Positions 36,501 through 44,714 of a stretch of 64,000 nucleotides of DNA are shown here, piece after piece (position 1 is the first letter of the stretch; the number at the start of each line of letters is the position of its first letter). The notes beneath the pieces are model-generated. The model saw only the letters and a program-made list of their open reading frames with translations. It did not search any database and had not been told where the DNA came from. The stretch is from JAEUMD01 sp050246945 (lineage in GTDB: Bacteria > Pseudomonadota > Alphaproteobacteria > Rhizobiales > Hyphomicrobiaceae), in NCBI GenBank assembly GCA_050246945.1, contig JBFWVC010000012.1, forward strand, positions 124,001-188,000. Direction: 5' to 3'. The translations under genes and the position numbers were made by a program.

Positions 36501-37748
36501 ATGGAGGCTCCACTGGATCGCACGGCCGAACTATCATGTCGGCAAGCGCTTGCTGCTGCCCGACCCGATCATAAGACGAGACCGGCCCGAACCACTGGAG
36601 CTGTGGCTCCTTTCCACGTAGAGCGCATCCGCGGGGCTGCCAAAGTTCTGGAAAACATTGCCGCATTACGCGCCGCCGGCGTCGAAGCGACAGGCTTTCA
36701 AACCGAGCAGTGGCTCTCTGCACTGTTCAGCGACGTGGCGCCCCACGCTGGCGCTGAGCCGAGCCTCGTCGTCCTGCGACGCCGTGAGTCAGGTGCGGTG
36801 GCGCTTGCCATGCCGCTCGTCGTCCGCGCTATCGGCGCCCTCCGGTATGGCGAATTCGCTGACCTCGGCCTCACTGACTATTGCGCGCCGCTGGTCGGGT
36901 CGGAGCCACCGGCGACGAGGGAAGAGGCAGTGGCGCTGATCGAGGCCCTGCGGTCCGAGCTGCGCGACGTTGACATCATTCGCCTGGAAAAGATGCCCGC
37001 CATCATCGGCGGGCATGCCAACCCGCTCCTGTTGCCTGAAGGATCGCATCCGAGCCGTTTTTCCGGCAACCGATTGACGGTCGCTACCACAGTGAATGAC
37101 TACATCGCCTCGCGCGGCAAGAAGTACCGCAAGGAGGCTGAGCGATCACGCCGCCGGCTCGAGGACATGGGAACCCTCACCCATTCGCGCGCAACCACTG
37201 TTGAAGAGATCGATCACGCTTACCAGCGGCTTGAGACGTGGCAGCAGGCACGCCACCTGCGAGCCGGTCACGACTATCGGCTCAGCCAGCCGCAGGTGTC
37301 CAAATTCTATCGCGGCCTCCTGGTCGCAAATCGCAACCGGGATTTTGCCAACCTGTTCACGATTGAAGTGGAAGGACAACTCGTGGCGGCACTTCTCGGC
37401 ATTACCCACGGCACGACATTCACGCTGTTGCGTATTGCCGATGCCGGCGAGGATTGGCGTCACTGTTCGCCGGGCCGGATGGTGGTGATCGAGGCCATGG
37501 AATACCTCGTTGCGCGTGGCATCACCACGTTCGACATGGGGATCGGCGACTATCCGTTCAAACGCTGGATCGGCTGCGAGCCCTACCCATTGTACGATCG
37601 GCTCATCGCCATCACCCCCCGCGGTCACGCCCACGCCCTCTTCGATCGCCTCAAGCGCCGCATCCGCGCCAACCAAACGCTCACTACAATTGCCTTCTGT
37701 ATCAGGCACTTGGCGACCAGCGACCGGCGCGATCATGTGACCGGCTGA
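36501..37748 (+). CDS. GNAT-family acyltransferase (CelD/BioF2-like)
   Basis: A 415-residue protein of the acetyltransferase-6 (CelD-like) group. Two GNAT-like halves are apparent. The second contains RGKKYRKEAERSRRRLEDMG, then LFTIEVEGQLVAALLGI, SPGRMVVIEAMEYLVARGITTFDMGIGDYPFKRWIG, the most conserved part of the family. Such proteins act in polysaccharide or aminoacyl/acyl transfer, but the substrate is unknown. Two adjacent start codons (GTG at 36498, ATG at 36501) exist; ATG is chosen. It follows the cupin gene directly. Confidence 0.8.
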   Translation: MEAPLDRTAELSCRQALAAARPDHKTRPARTTGAVAPFHVERIRGAAKVLENIAALRAAGVEATGFQTEQWLSALFSDVAPHAGAEPSLVVLRRRESGAVALAMPLVVRAIGALRYGEFADLGLTDYCAPLVGSEPPATREEAVALIEALRSELRDVDIIRLEKMPAIIGGHANPLLLPEGSHPSRFSGNRLTVATTVNDYIASRGKKYRKEAERSRRRLEDMGTLTHSRATTVEEIDHAYQRLETWQQARHLRAGHDYRLSQPQVSKFYRGLLVANRNRDFANLFTIEVEGQLVAALLGITHGTTFTLLRIADAGEDWRHCSPGRMVVIEAMEYLVARGITTFDMGIGDYPFKRWIGCEPYPLYDRLIAITPRGHAHALFDRLKRRIRANQTLTTIAFCIRHLATSDRRDHVTG

Positions 37749-37817
37749 CGCGGCTTTTCCCCCTGGGGCTGATCCGCTATAAGCGAGCCAAATCATTTCC
37801 CGGCGGCTGCTGCCCTT

Positions 37818-37942
37818 GAGCCTGATCTTATGTGATGGAACCGTCTGCGGCTCCAGCGAAGGCGTGAACGGAACCCTCCGACAAGGACTTGGAGCGGGCT
37901 ACGGTCGTCGGCAATGATACCGCCAGTCCTGAACCTGCTCCA
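37818..37942. repeat. Family B double palindrome before hisS, diverged
   Basis: GAGCCTGATC, GATGGAA, a CCAGCGAAGGCGTGAA stretch, then GGAGCGGGCT and a closing CCTGCTCC preserve the order of the two-hairpin unit seen at 57739-57864. Many positions differ. The closing arm lies about 20 bases before the hisS start, so the repeat forms most of the hisS leader. Confidence 0.6.
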
Positions 37943-37962
37943 AGCGAGGCGCTCCCCCAGTC

Positions 37963-39474
37963 ATGGCTAAAGACAAGAAAGGCGCCGGTTCGGGTTCGCG
38001 TCCCGAGGCCCGGCTACCGAAGGGCTTTCGCGACATTGGCGCGGCTGAGCTGGCGGCAACCAATGCGATGCTCGCAACCATCCGCCGCGTCTACGAGACC
38101 TATGGCTTCGAGCAGCTGGAAACGCCGGCGATTGAATACACGGACGCATTGGGCAAATTCCTGCCTGACCAGGATCGCCCCAACGAAGGCGTCTTTTCCT
38201 TTACCGACGACGACGGCCAGTGGCTATCGCTGCGCTATGATCTGACGGCGCCGCTCGCACGTTACGTGGCGGAGAATTTTCAGTCGCTGCCCAAACCGTT
38301 CCGCCGCTATGCGACAGGTACCGTCTACCGCAACGAGAAGCCGGGACCGGGCCGTTTCCGGCAGTTCACCCAGTTTGACGCCGATACCGTCGGCACCGAC
38401 AATCTCGCGGCGGATGCCGAGATCTGCATGCTCGCCGCCGATACGCTGGAAGCGCTTGGCATAGGGGGCGGAGACTATGTCATCAAGGTCAACAATCGAA
38501 AGCTTCTGGATGGCCTTCTGGAGTCGGTCGGCGTCGATCTGGAGGATCATGTTGCGCGGCTCGCGGTGCTGAGGTCGCTGGACAAGCTCGACAAGTTCTC
38601 GCGCGAGGATGTGGGGCTGCTGCTTGGGCCGGGCCGGAAGGACGAATCGGGCGACTTCACAAAGGGCGCCGGCCTCAACGATAAGCAAACCACGGCGCTG
38701 CTCGACTTCGTGCTTCAGCCGCGCCTCGAACAGAGCGATCGTGATGCGGTCGTGCGCCGTGCCGGATTTGATCCGGCTCCCGCATTTGCGGAAGGACTGG
38801 CCGAACTCGCCGAGATAGACAGTCTCGTCAAGGCGGCCGGATATAGTGACAATCGAATTCGTATCGATCATTCCGTGGTCCGCGGCCTCGAATATTACAC
38901 CGGCCCCGTCTTTGAGGCGGAGCTGACCTTCGAGGTGAAAGACGAGAAGGGCAACCCAGTGCGATTCGGCTCGGTCGGCGGAGGCGGCCGCTATGACGGG
39001 CTGGTCGAGCGCTTCCTCGGCCAGAAGGTTCCAGCGACCGGATTTTCCATCGGCGTCTCGCGCCTGCAGGCAGCGCTTGCCGTGCTCGAAAAGGACAAGG
39101 CGAGTGCCTCGCTGCATGGCCCTGTCGTCGTCCTCGTCATGGATAAGGGCGAGCTGCCGCGCTATCAGCGCATGGCGCAGGAGCTGCGTTCCGCCGGCAT
39201 CCGCGCGGAAATGTACCTTGGCACGTCGGGTATGAAGGCGCAGATGAAATACGCCGACAAGCGTGGCAGCCCCTGCGTCGTCATCCAGGGCTCCGAGGAG
39301 CGCGACAAGGGCGAGGTGCAGATCAAGGATCTGATCGAAGGTGCCAGGGCGGCGAAGGAGATTGCCGACAACAAGGAATGGAAGGAGCAGCGCCCCGCCC
39401 AGGTTTCCGCAAAGGAGACCGAACTCGTCGCCATCGTGCGCGAGATACTGTCGCGGCATGGCGATGCGGGGTGA
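37963..39474 (+). CDS. hisS: Histidyl-tRNA synthetase HisS
   Basis: Class II aminoacyl-tRNA synthetase that charges tRNA-His. At 503 residues it is longer than the E. coli enzyme but fits alphaproteobacterial homologues. Motif 2 is visible as FRRYATGTVYRNEKPGPGRFRQF. The histidine-binding signature appears as GLEYYTGPVFE, followed by GSVGGGGRYDGLVERF (motif 3 region), and the C-terminal anticodon domain is complete. It heads the hisS-hisZ-hisG arrangement. Confidence 0.96.
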   Translation: MAKDKKGAGSGSRPEARLPKGFRDIGAAELAATNAMLATIRRVYETYGFEQLETPAIEYTDALGKFLPDQDRPNEGVFSFTDDDGQWLSLRYDLTAPLARYVAENFQSLPKPFRRYATGTVYRNEKPGPGRFRQFTQFDADTVGTDNLAADAEICMLAADTLEALGIGGGDYVIKVNNRKLLDGLLESVGVDLEDHVARLAVLRSLDKLDKFSREDVGLLLGPGRKDESGDFTKGAGLNDKQTTALLDFVLQPRLEQSDRDAVVRRAGFDPAPAFAEGLAELAEIDSLVKAAGYSDNRIRIDHSVVRGLEYYTGPVFEAELTFEVKDEKGNPVRFGSVGGGGRYDGLVERFLGQKVPATGFSIGVSRLQAALAVLEKDKASASLHGPVVVLVMDKGELPRYQRMAQELRSAGIRAEMYLGTSGMKAQMKYADKRGSPCVVIQGSEERDKGEVQIKDLIEGARAAKEIADNKEWKEQRPAQVSAKETELVAIVREILSRHGDAG

Positions 39475-39553
39475 GGCAAGCAATGCGAAACACGTCGACG
39501 GTGCGCCCGCTGCACAGGGTGCGCGACGAATGACGTACCGGACTTGAGACAGC

Positions 39554-40732
39554 ATGGTCGCAGAGACAGCAAGAAAGTTCGAAGCGCTCGAGGCGCAGGC
39601 GCAAAAGCTCATGTCCGTCTTCATCAAGGCGGGACATGAGGCCGTCGCCCCGGCGATTATCCAGCCCGCGAGCGTATTCCTCGACGTGATTGGCGAGACA
39701 TTGCGCGCGCGCACTTACGTGTTCACAGATCCCGATGGCGAGGAGCTGTGCCTGCGGCCCGACCTCACCGTCCCCACGTGCCGCCTGCACATCGAGCGCC
39801 ATTCCGACCCCGCGACGAAGGCGAAGTACTGCTACAACGGCTCGGCATTCCGCTTCCAGCCCGCAGGAGCGCCCGTCGTCCATCCGCGCGAATTCCGTCA
39901 GGCCGGCATCGAATCCATCGGCGCACCCGACCGGGCCAAAGCCGAGGCGCTGACCGTAGTAACGCTGCTCGATGGCCTTAAGTCGGCGGGGCTGAGCGAG
40001 TTCAAGCTCTACATCGGCGATCTCGGCCTCTTCCGCGCGCTGCTCGAGGCAGCCGACATGCCGCTGCGCTGGCGCCGCCGGCTGATGCACCAGTTCTGGC
40101 GCCCAGAGGCGTTCCGCACGGAACTCAAACGTCTCACGACAGTGGCCACCGACGTGCCGCGCGACGTGCCCAAGGAGCTATTGACGAAGCTCAATCCGGA
40201 GCGCCCCGACGATGCGGAAAAGCAGGTCGCGGCCTATCTCGAGGAGCGGGGCATCGAGATGCAGGGCACCCGCTCCCTGGGCGAGATAACCGAGAACCTG
40301 TTGTCGATCGTTGCCGATTCCAAGACGCAGCCGCTCTCTGCCGCAACCGCCAATCTGTTGGAGAGCTACATTCGTGTCGTCGCACCGGCGCGAGCTGCTG
40401 GCGCCCGTCTGCGTGATCTCCTGCGCGACGGTGACATCGACATCTCCGAGGCGTTCGATGCATATCAGCGGCGCCTGCAGCTGCTTGCCGACGCCGGCGT
40501 CGACGTCGCCCGTGCGGAATTCGAGGCCGAGTTTGGCCGAACGCTCGAGTATTACACCGGCTTCGTCTTCGAGGTTGTCGTGCCCCAGCTCGGCCGCGCG
40601 AGCCCCATCGCCGGCGGCGGCCGCTACGACACGCTCATGCGCCAGTGCGGCGCCGAAGAGGACGTGGCCGCAGTCGGTGGCGCCATCCACACGGAGCGAC
40701 TGCTCGCGGCTTTGACAGGAGACCTGCGATGA
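39554..40732 (+). CDS. hisZ: ATP phosphoribosyltransferase regulatory subunit HisZ
   Basis: A HisS-like paralogue without tRNA-charging activity that activates short-form HisG. The 392-residue protein retains class II synthetase landmarks, such as DLTVPTCRLH, YCYNGSAFRFQP and LEYYTGFVFEV with IAGGGRYD, but lacks the anticodon-binding domain of HisS. Its stop overlaps the hisG start (ATGA), indicating coupled translation and stoichiometric assembly of the HisZ-HisG complex, the first enzyme of histidine synthesis. Confidence 0.93.
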   Translation: MVAETARKFEALEAQAQKLMSVFIKAGHEAVAPAIIQPASVFLDVIGETLRARTYVFTDPDGEELCLRPDLTVPTCRLHIERHSDPATKAKYCYNGSAFRFQPAGAPVVHPREFRQAGIESIGAPDRAKAEALTVVTLLDGLKSAGLSEFKLYIGDLGLFRALLEAADMPLRWRRRLMHQFWRPEAFRTELKRLTTVATDVPRDVPKELLTKLNPERPDDAEKQVAAYLEERGIEMQGTRSLGEITENLLSIVADSKTQPLSAATANLLESYIRVVAPARAAGARLRDLLRDGDIDISEAFDAYQRRLQLLADAGVDVARAEFEAEFGRTLEYYTGFVFEVVVPQLGRASPIAGGGRYDTLMRQCGAEEDVAAVGGAIHTERLLAALTGDLR

Positions 40733-41433
40733 CGGCGCCCGACACCCTCGTACTCGCCGTCCCCTCCAAGGGTCGTCTCATGGAACAATCCATCGAGATC
40801 TTCGCCAACGGTGGCCTCAATCTGCGCAAGGTGGGCAACGCACGCGGCTACCGTGGCGAGATCGAGGGTATCGGCAATGTCGAAGTGGCGTTCGTGTCCG
40901 CCTCCGAGATTGCGCGGTACCTGAAGACAGGGCGCGCCCACATCGGCATCACCGGCGAGGATCTGGTGCGCGAGCAGATGACCGACTGGGAGACACGCAT
41001 CGAGGTCTTGAAGCCGCTCGGCTTCGGCCTGGCCGACGTTGTGGTTGCTGTGCCCGAGTGCTGGATCGACGTACGCGTGATGGCGGATCTCGATGAGATT
41101 TCTTCTGCGTTTCGCCAGATTCACGGCCGCTGGTTCCGCGTCGCTACCAAGTACATCAACCTGACCCGGCGCTTCTTATCTTCGCGCGGCTTGACCGATT
41201 TCCGCATCGTCGAGAGCCTTGGCGCCACTGAGGGAACACCCGCCGCCGGCACCGCCGACTTCATTGTCGACATCACAACGACGGGCGCGACGCTGAAGGC
41301 CAACGGCCTGAAGATCCTGGACGACGGCCTGATCCTAAAATCTGAAGCGAACCTCATCGCCTCGCGAGCCGCCACCTGGACGCCGCGCGTGCGCGAGGCC
41401 GAGAACATCATCCTCGAAAAACTGGGCGTGTGA
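40729..41433 (+). CDS. hisG: ATP phosphoribosyltransferase catalytic subunit HisG (short form)
   Basis: Catalyses condensation of ATP with PRPP, the committed step of histidine synthesis. The 234-residue length marks the short form that needs HisZ, which is encoded directly upstream with an overlapping stop/start. Motifs include VPSKGRLME, HIGITGEDLV, a PRPP-binding-type loop around ESLGATEGTPAAGTADFIVDI and TTGATLKANGLKIL. The protein is complete. Confidence 0.96.
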   Translation: MTAPDTLVLAVPSKGRLMEQSIEIFANGGLNLRKVGNARGYRGEIEGIGNVEVAFVSASEIARYLKTGRAHIGITGEDLVREQMTDWETRIEVLKPLGFGLADVVVAVPECWIDVRVMADLDEISSAFRQIHGRWFRVATKYINLTRRFLSSRGLTDFRIVESLGATEGTPAAGTADFIVDITTTGATLKANGLKILDDGLILKSEANLIASRAATWTPRVREAENIILEKLGV

Positions 41434-41617
41434 TTGCCAAGGCCATCCGTCTGCGTGGGGTGGCGGTTCGCGTAAATGAACGTTTGATTGTGCGACAGCG
41501 GGCACGCACGAGCGCCGCTGCTTGGCCGTTCATCTCGAAATATTGGCTTTTCCCACTCCTGATGCCGGCCTAGGCTGCACCCGACGGCGGGGCAGGCGGC
41601 CAGTGAAGGAGAGCGCC

Positions 41618-41911
41618 ATGCCAACATATGTTGTTCTTGCCAATTTCACCGAAAAGGGCGCACACGATGTAAAGGACACCGTCGAACGGGCTGAGAAGTT
41701 CAAGGAGATGGCCAAGAAAGCCGGTGTCACTGTGAAGGACATCTACTGGACGTTGGGCACCACTGATATCGTGACGATATGCGAAGGCCCCGATGACGAG
41801 ACTGCAACGGCACTGTCGATCAGCGTTGCCGCACGCGGCAACATTCGCACGCAAACCATGCGCGCTTTCTCGGCAGCCGAGATGGCAAAGATTGTCGGCC
41901 GAATGGTGTGA
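41618..41911 (+). CDS. GYD domain-containing protein
   Basis: A 97-residue alpha/beta barrel-type small protein. It starts MPTYVVLANFTEKG and contains KKAGVTVKDIYWTLGTTDIVTI, the core of the GYD family (here GTTD at the signature position). It ends with FSAAEMAKIVGRM. GAAGGAGAG lies six bases before the ATG, which fixes this start. Function is unknown. It lies between hisG and tRNA-Arg. Confidence 0.88.
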   Translation: MPTYVVLANFTEKGAHDVKDTVERAEKFKEMAKKAGVTVKDIYWTLGTTDIVTICEGPDDETATALSISVAARGNIRTQTMRAFSAAEMAKIVGRMV

Positions 41912-42044
41912 TATTTGGCACCGACGCCCGGCCGAAGTTCACGATCTTCGCGGCGCATGATACCGTTGCCGTGAAGAATTGCTATTTCTCACTGGACCGT
42001 GACCTGTGCCAGATGAAACAATCAGGACGCCTACCAGCGACGTA

Positions 42045-42120
42045 GGTCCCGTAGCTCAACGGATAGAGTATCGCGCTTCGAACGCGAGGGTTGCAGGTTC
42101 GAGTCCTGCCGGGACCGCCA
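42045..42120 (+). tRNA. tRNA-Arg (anticodon UCG)
   Basis: 76 bases including an encoded 3' CCA. The acceptor stem GGTCCCG/CGGGACC, a D-arm with AGCTCAACGGATAGAGT, the anticodon stem TCGCG/CGCGA with loop CTTCGAA (anticodon TCG) and the T-arm GTTGCAGGTTCGAGTCCTGC fold correctly. It reads CGA codons. Confidence 0.97.
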
Positions 42121-42211
42121 ATGCTTAGCTGGGCGCGATCATAGGACAACCTGCATGGCGGGCGTAGTTCAGGTCTCCACGCCAACGCGCACTAGGCCAT
42201 GGCGAAGGCTG

Positions 42212-42276
42212 GTGTTCTGGATCTGACGTTTGTTGCCCCGGGGGAGGGTTGTCAAACGTCAGTGAATCCAGAACAC
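42212..42276. repeat. Intact 65-bp palindrome, family D
   Basis: GTGTTCTGGAT at the left end pairs with ATCCAGAACAC at the right end. An inner stem CTGACGTTTG/CAAACGTCAG follows, with one or two unpaired bases between the stems. The loop is G-rich. Fragments of the same sequence lie at 7658 and 18191, each next to a 164-bp family C element. It sits 90 bases downstream of tRNA-Arg. Confidence 0.85.
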
Positions 42277-42302
42277 GAACCAAAAAATTGGAGGTTCGGA
42301 GC

Positions 42303-42349
42303 TGACGCGCAGGTGCCCAGTAGGGAGCCAAGCGTCAGAGTCGGAACAC
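42303..42349. repeat. Family E repeat segment
   Basis: TGACGCGCAGGTGCCCAGTA, AGGGAGCCAAGCGTCAG and AGTCGGAACAC match 29675-29721 closely and 43713-43760 more loosely. It follows the family D palindrome by 26 bases. The rest of the interval up to the CBS gene (42350-42634) holds nothing recognised. Confidence 0.7.
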
Positions 42350-42634
42350 CGGGACCCGGAGTTCATAGCCCGGCGATGTCGGCTTGTTGGGCTTCGCCGC
42401 GATCAATGACGCCGCGAAAGTTCGCAAGCTCGTGCTCGTCACGTCATTGCGCTGGAGGACGTCGCGGGCAACGAGCGCCGGCGCATCTTTCGAATGAGAC
42501 GGCGCGACGATGGAGCCGCAATCTGCGATGCGGGTCTACGGCAGCGTGCCTGTGAATCTTGATCGCAGTCATTGCGCGGTTCCGCAATTTGGATTCTGAA
42601 TATTTCAATATTAGCGCTCGGCGGAGGTGTGCAT

Positions 42635-43063
42635 ATGCGTACGATCCGAGATGTTCTGGCGGTAAAGGGTAGGAAAATCTGGTCTGTGCGGCCCGACGAA
42701 ACGGTTTTCAATGCCATTAAGCAGATGGATGAACGTAATGTCGGATCGCTGCTGGTAATTGACGGAGAGAAACTTCTTGGGATCCTCACGGAACGACACT
42801 ACGCCCGCAATGTCATTCTAAGAGGTCGGACGTCGCCGACAACTCCGGTCGCTGAAATCATGGAAACCAACCTTACTTGCGTGCGTCCAACGCAAACCGT
42901 CAAGGAGGGAATGGCTCTCATGACGGCCAGCTTTGTCCGTCACCTTCCGGTCGTAGACGACGGTGACGTGGTAGGGGTTGTTTCGATCGGTGACCTCGTC
43001 AAGTCCATCATTGAGGATCAGCAATTTGTCATCGATCAACTTGAACACTATATTTCCAGATAG
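42635..43063 (+). CDS. CBS-domain protein
   Basis: A 142-residue protein consisting of two consecutive CBS motifs (about 8-65 and 75-130). Conserved positions include GSLLVIDGEKLLGILTERHYARNV and VRHLPVVDDGDVVGVVSIGDLVKSII. Such stand-alone CBS pairs bind adenine nucleotides and sense energy state. The start ATG has GCGGAGGTG upstream. GC content is visibly lower than that of neighbouring genes, and it lies between two tRNA genes among repeat debris, suggesting acquisition by transfer. Confidence 0.9.
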   Translation: MRTIRDVLAVKGRKIWSVRPDETVFNAIKQMDERNVGSLLVIDGEKLLGILTERHYARNVILRGRTSPTTPVAEIMETNLTCVRPTQTVKEGMALMTASFVRHLPVVDDGDVVGVVSIGDLVKSIIEDQQFVIDQLEHYISR

Positions 43064-43342
43064 CCTCGTGGCCGGGCACAGCCTGACGATGATTGGATAA
43101 GTGCTCTCGGTGTCGCTTGGCTCCTTGGATCGAAACCGGAGCCCGGACATCCTGCCGGTCAGAGTTGAGCGCCAGCCTCTCGCAAGGCGGCTTCCATTTC
43201 GACAAACCGACCCCGCCGCTTGTCAAACTGGAGCAAATACGCCGCCTCAGGGTCGCGCCAGTCGTGAGATCGATTCCGGCCGCGCCCCGCAAAACTCCCG
43301 CACGGCAATCTGCGACAGTCCCGATTTGCGCGATGAGAAGAT

Positions 43343-43419
43343 TGGTAGCGGAGGAGGGACTTGAACCCCCGACACGCGGATTATGATTCCGCTGCTCTAA
43401 CCAGCTGAGCTACTCCGCC
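43343..43419 (-). tRNA. tRNA-Met (elongator, anticodon CAU)
   Basis: 77 bases on the minus strand with an encoded CCA. The acceptor stem GGCGGAG/CTCCGCT, D-arm AGCTCAGCTGGTTAGAGCA, anticodon stem GCGGA/TCCGC with a CAT anticodon and T-arm GGGGGTTCAAGTCCCTC are clear. The sequence matches elongator tRNA-Met of Rhizobiales rather than initiator tRNA or the CAT-bearing tRNA-Ile. Confidence 0.93.
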
Positions 43420-43551
43420 ACGAACCCGTGTCTATAAGGAGCGCGGGCTTGCGATGTCAAGGCTTCCCACCGTCGAAAAGCAAAGCCGTCAGGGCCCTTT
43501 GTCAGCGCCCGGAATCGGCCGTCATGTTCCGGCCCGATAGTGGAACCCGGT

Positions 43552-43760
43552 GCATGTCTAATTGCCGTGCGCAGTGATTCAGCTTGAAAAACCTGCTCAC
43601 GCCAATGAACTGGATCGTGTGCATGCTTCCACCATCCAAGAACGCGACCTGGAGCGGGCGCAAACGCGTCCGTTCGATTGAGCCTGGCGCGAATTCACTC
43701 TCACGTTCCCGGCTGACGCGCCGGAACCCGGTTGGAAATCAAGAGTCAAAGTCGGAACAC
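43552..43760. repeat. Repeat debris: decayed family A hairpin and family E segment
   Basis: Bases 43552-43597 keep GCATGTCTA, GTGCGCAGTGATTCAGC and GAAAAACCTGCTCAC from family A with the outer stem broken. Bases 43713-43760 keep CTGACGCGCCGG and AAAGTCGGAACAC from family E. Between them, GAACTGGATCGTGTG resembles a stretch near 19124. No gene is supported in 43420-43953. Confidence 0.55.
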
Positions 43761-43953
43761 TGCTGCATGTCGCGCAAAACCGCTCAGCGGCTTTGCGACA
43801 ACGGCATTCACAAAACCGACGACTTAAGGCGACAGGAGCGGTTCTGAAAATTCGCGATACGCTTTGCGGGACGGTCGACTCATTTGACATCGACCGCCGG
43901 ACGCGGTTCCGCGTCCTCGTGGAAAATGCTCCGCCCGGCTCGATAGCCCGCCT

Positions 43954-44688
43954 CTATTCGGCAGCGACCGGCTGCGCCACCGCAGCCACTGCCTTGCTGA
44001 ACCGCATCATTGTGAACAGTCCCAGCGGCCGCAGCGACACGCGCTCGGCAAGCCGCAGGTCGTCGCACACCATGACGCGATCGACGTCGAACACCGACCG
44101 CCACCCGATCTTGTCGGCGAACGGCGCCATCCTGCGCTCGACCCAGCCGCGTAGTCCTTCTTCCTGGCTGAAGTGGTTGACGAGGATCACCTGCCCGCCC
44201 GGCTTGGCGACACGGGCGAGCTCGCGCATCACCTTTTCAGGATCGGGAACCACCGTCATGACGTACATCGCGACGACAATGTCGAACGAGCGCTCCGGGA
44301 AGTCGAGATTGCCGGCGTCCATCTCGTGTAGGCCGGTAACGTTACCCAGACCTTCCTCGACGACGCGCTCGCGCGCCTTGCCCAGCATTTCCGGCGACAG
44401 GTCGACGCCGACGATCTCGTGCCCAGGATCATAGTCGGGCAGCGAGAGACCGGTGCCGACGCCCACTTCGAGCACGCGGCCCTTGGGCATACTGTTGATG
44501 ATTTCCACGACATGGCGGCGGCCCTGGCCAGCGACCATTCCGAAGGTGTGATCGTAGAACGGTGCCCAGCGGCGGTAGGCGACTTTAACGTCGCTCTCGT
44601 CGATGCGGCCGATGCCGACGATCCGCCCGCCGTCGCGATGCAGAACGGGGCCGCGGCGGCCCACCTCGGTCCGGTCCATGGTCCTCAT
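43954..44688 (-). CDS. pmtA: Class I SAM methyltransferase, probably phosphatidylethanolamine N-methyltransferase
   Basis: A 244-residue methyltransferase with the SAM motif LEVGVGTGLSLPDY, the acidic DLSPEMLGKARE and a post-motif FDIVVAMYVMTVVPDPE. The N-terminal YRRWAPFYDHTFG is typical of Rhizobium/Rhodobacter-type PmtA, which methylates phosphatidylethanolamine to phosphatidylcholine. No membrane helix is seen. The ATG at 44688 is preceded by GAGGAG; a GTG at 44718 is the alternative. It follows mnmA on the same strand. The substrate is inferred from family resemblance, and UbiE-like activity on another substrate cannot be excluded. Confidence 0.75.
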   Translation of the reverse strand: MRTMDRTEVGRRGPVLHRDGGRIVGIGRIDESDVKVAYRRWAPFYDHTFGMVAGQGRRHVVEIINSMPKGRVLEVGVGTGLSLPDYDPGHEIVGVDLSPEMLGKARERVVEEGLGNVTGLHEMDAGNLDFPERSFDIVVAMYVMTVVPDPEKVMRELARVAKPGGQVILVNHFSQEEGLRGWVERRMAPFADKIGWRSVFDVDRVMVCDDLRLAERVSLRPLGLFTMMRFSKAVAAVAQPVAAE

Positions 44689-44714
44689 GCTCTCTCGTGC
44701 TCCTCGTTGAATAC

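Noticed and set aside
38224..39714. 496-codon minus-strand frame over hisS
   Set aside because: Antisense to hisS; composition and lack of motifs mark it as a shadow.
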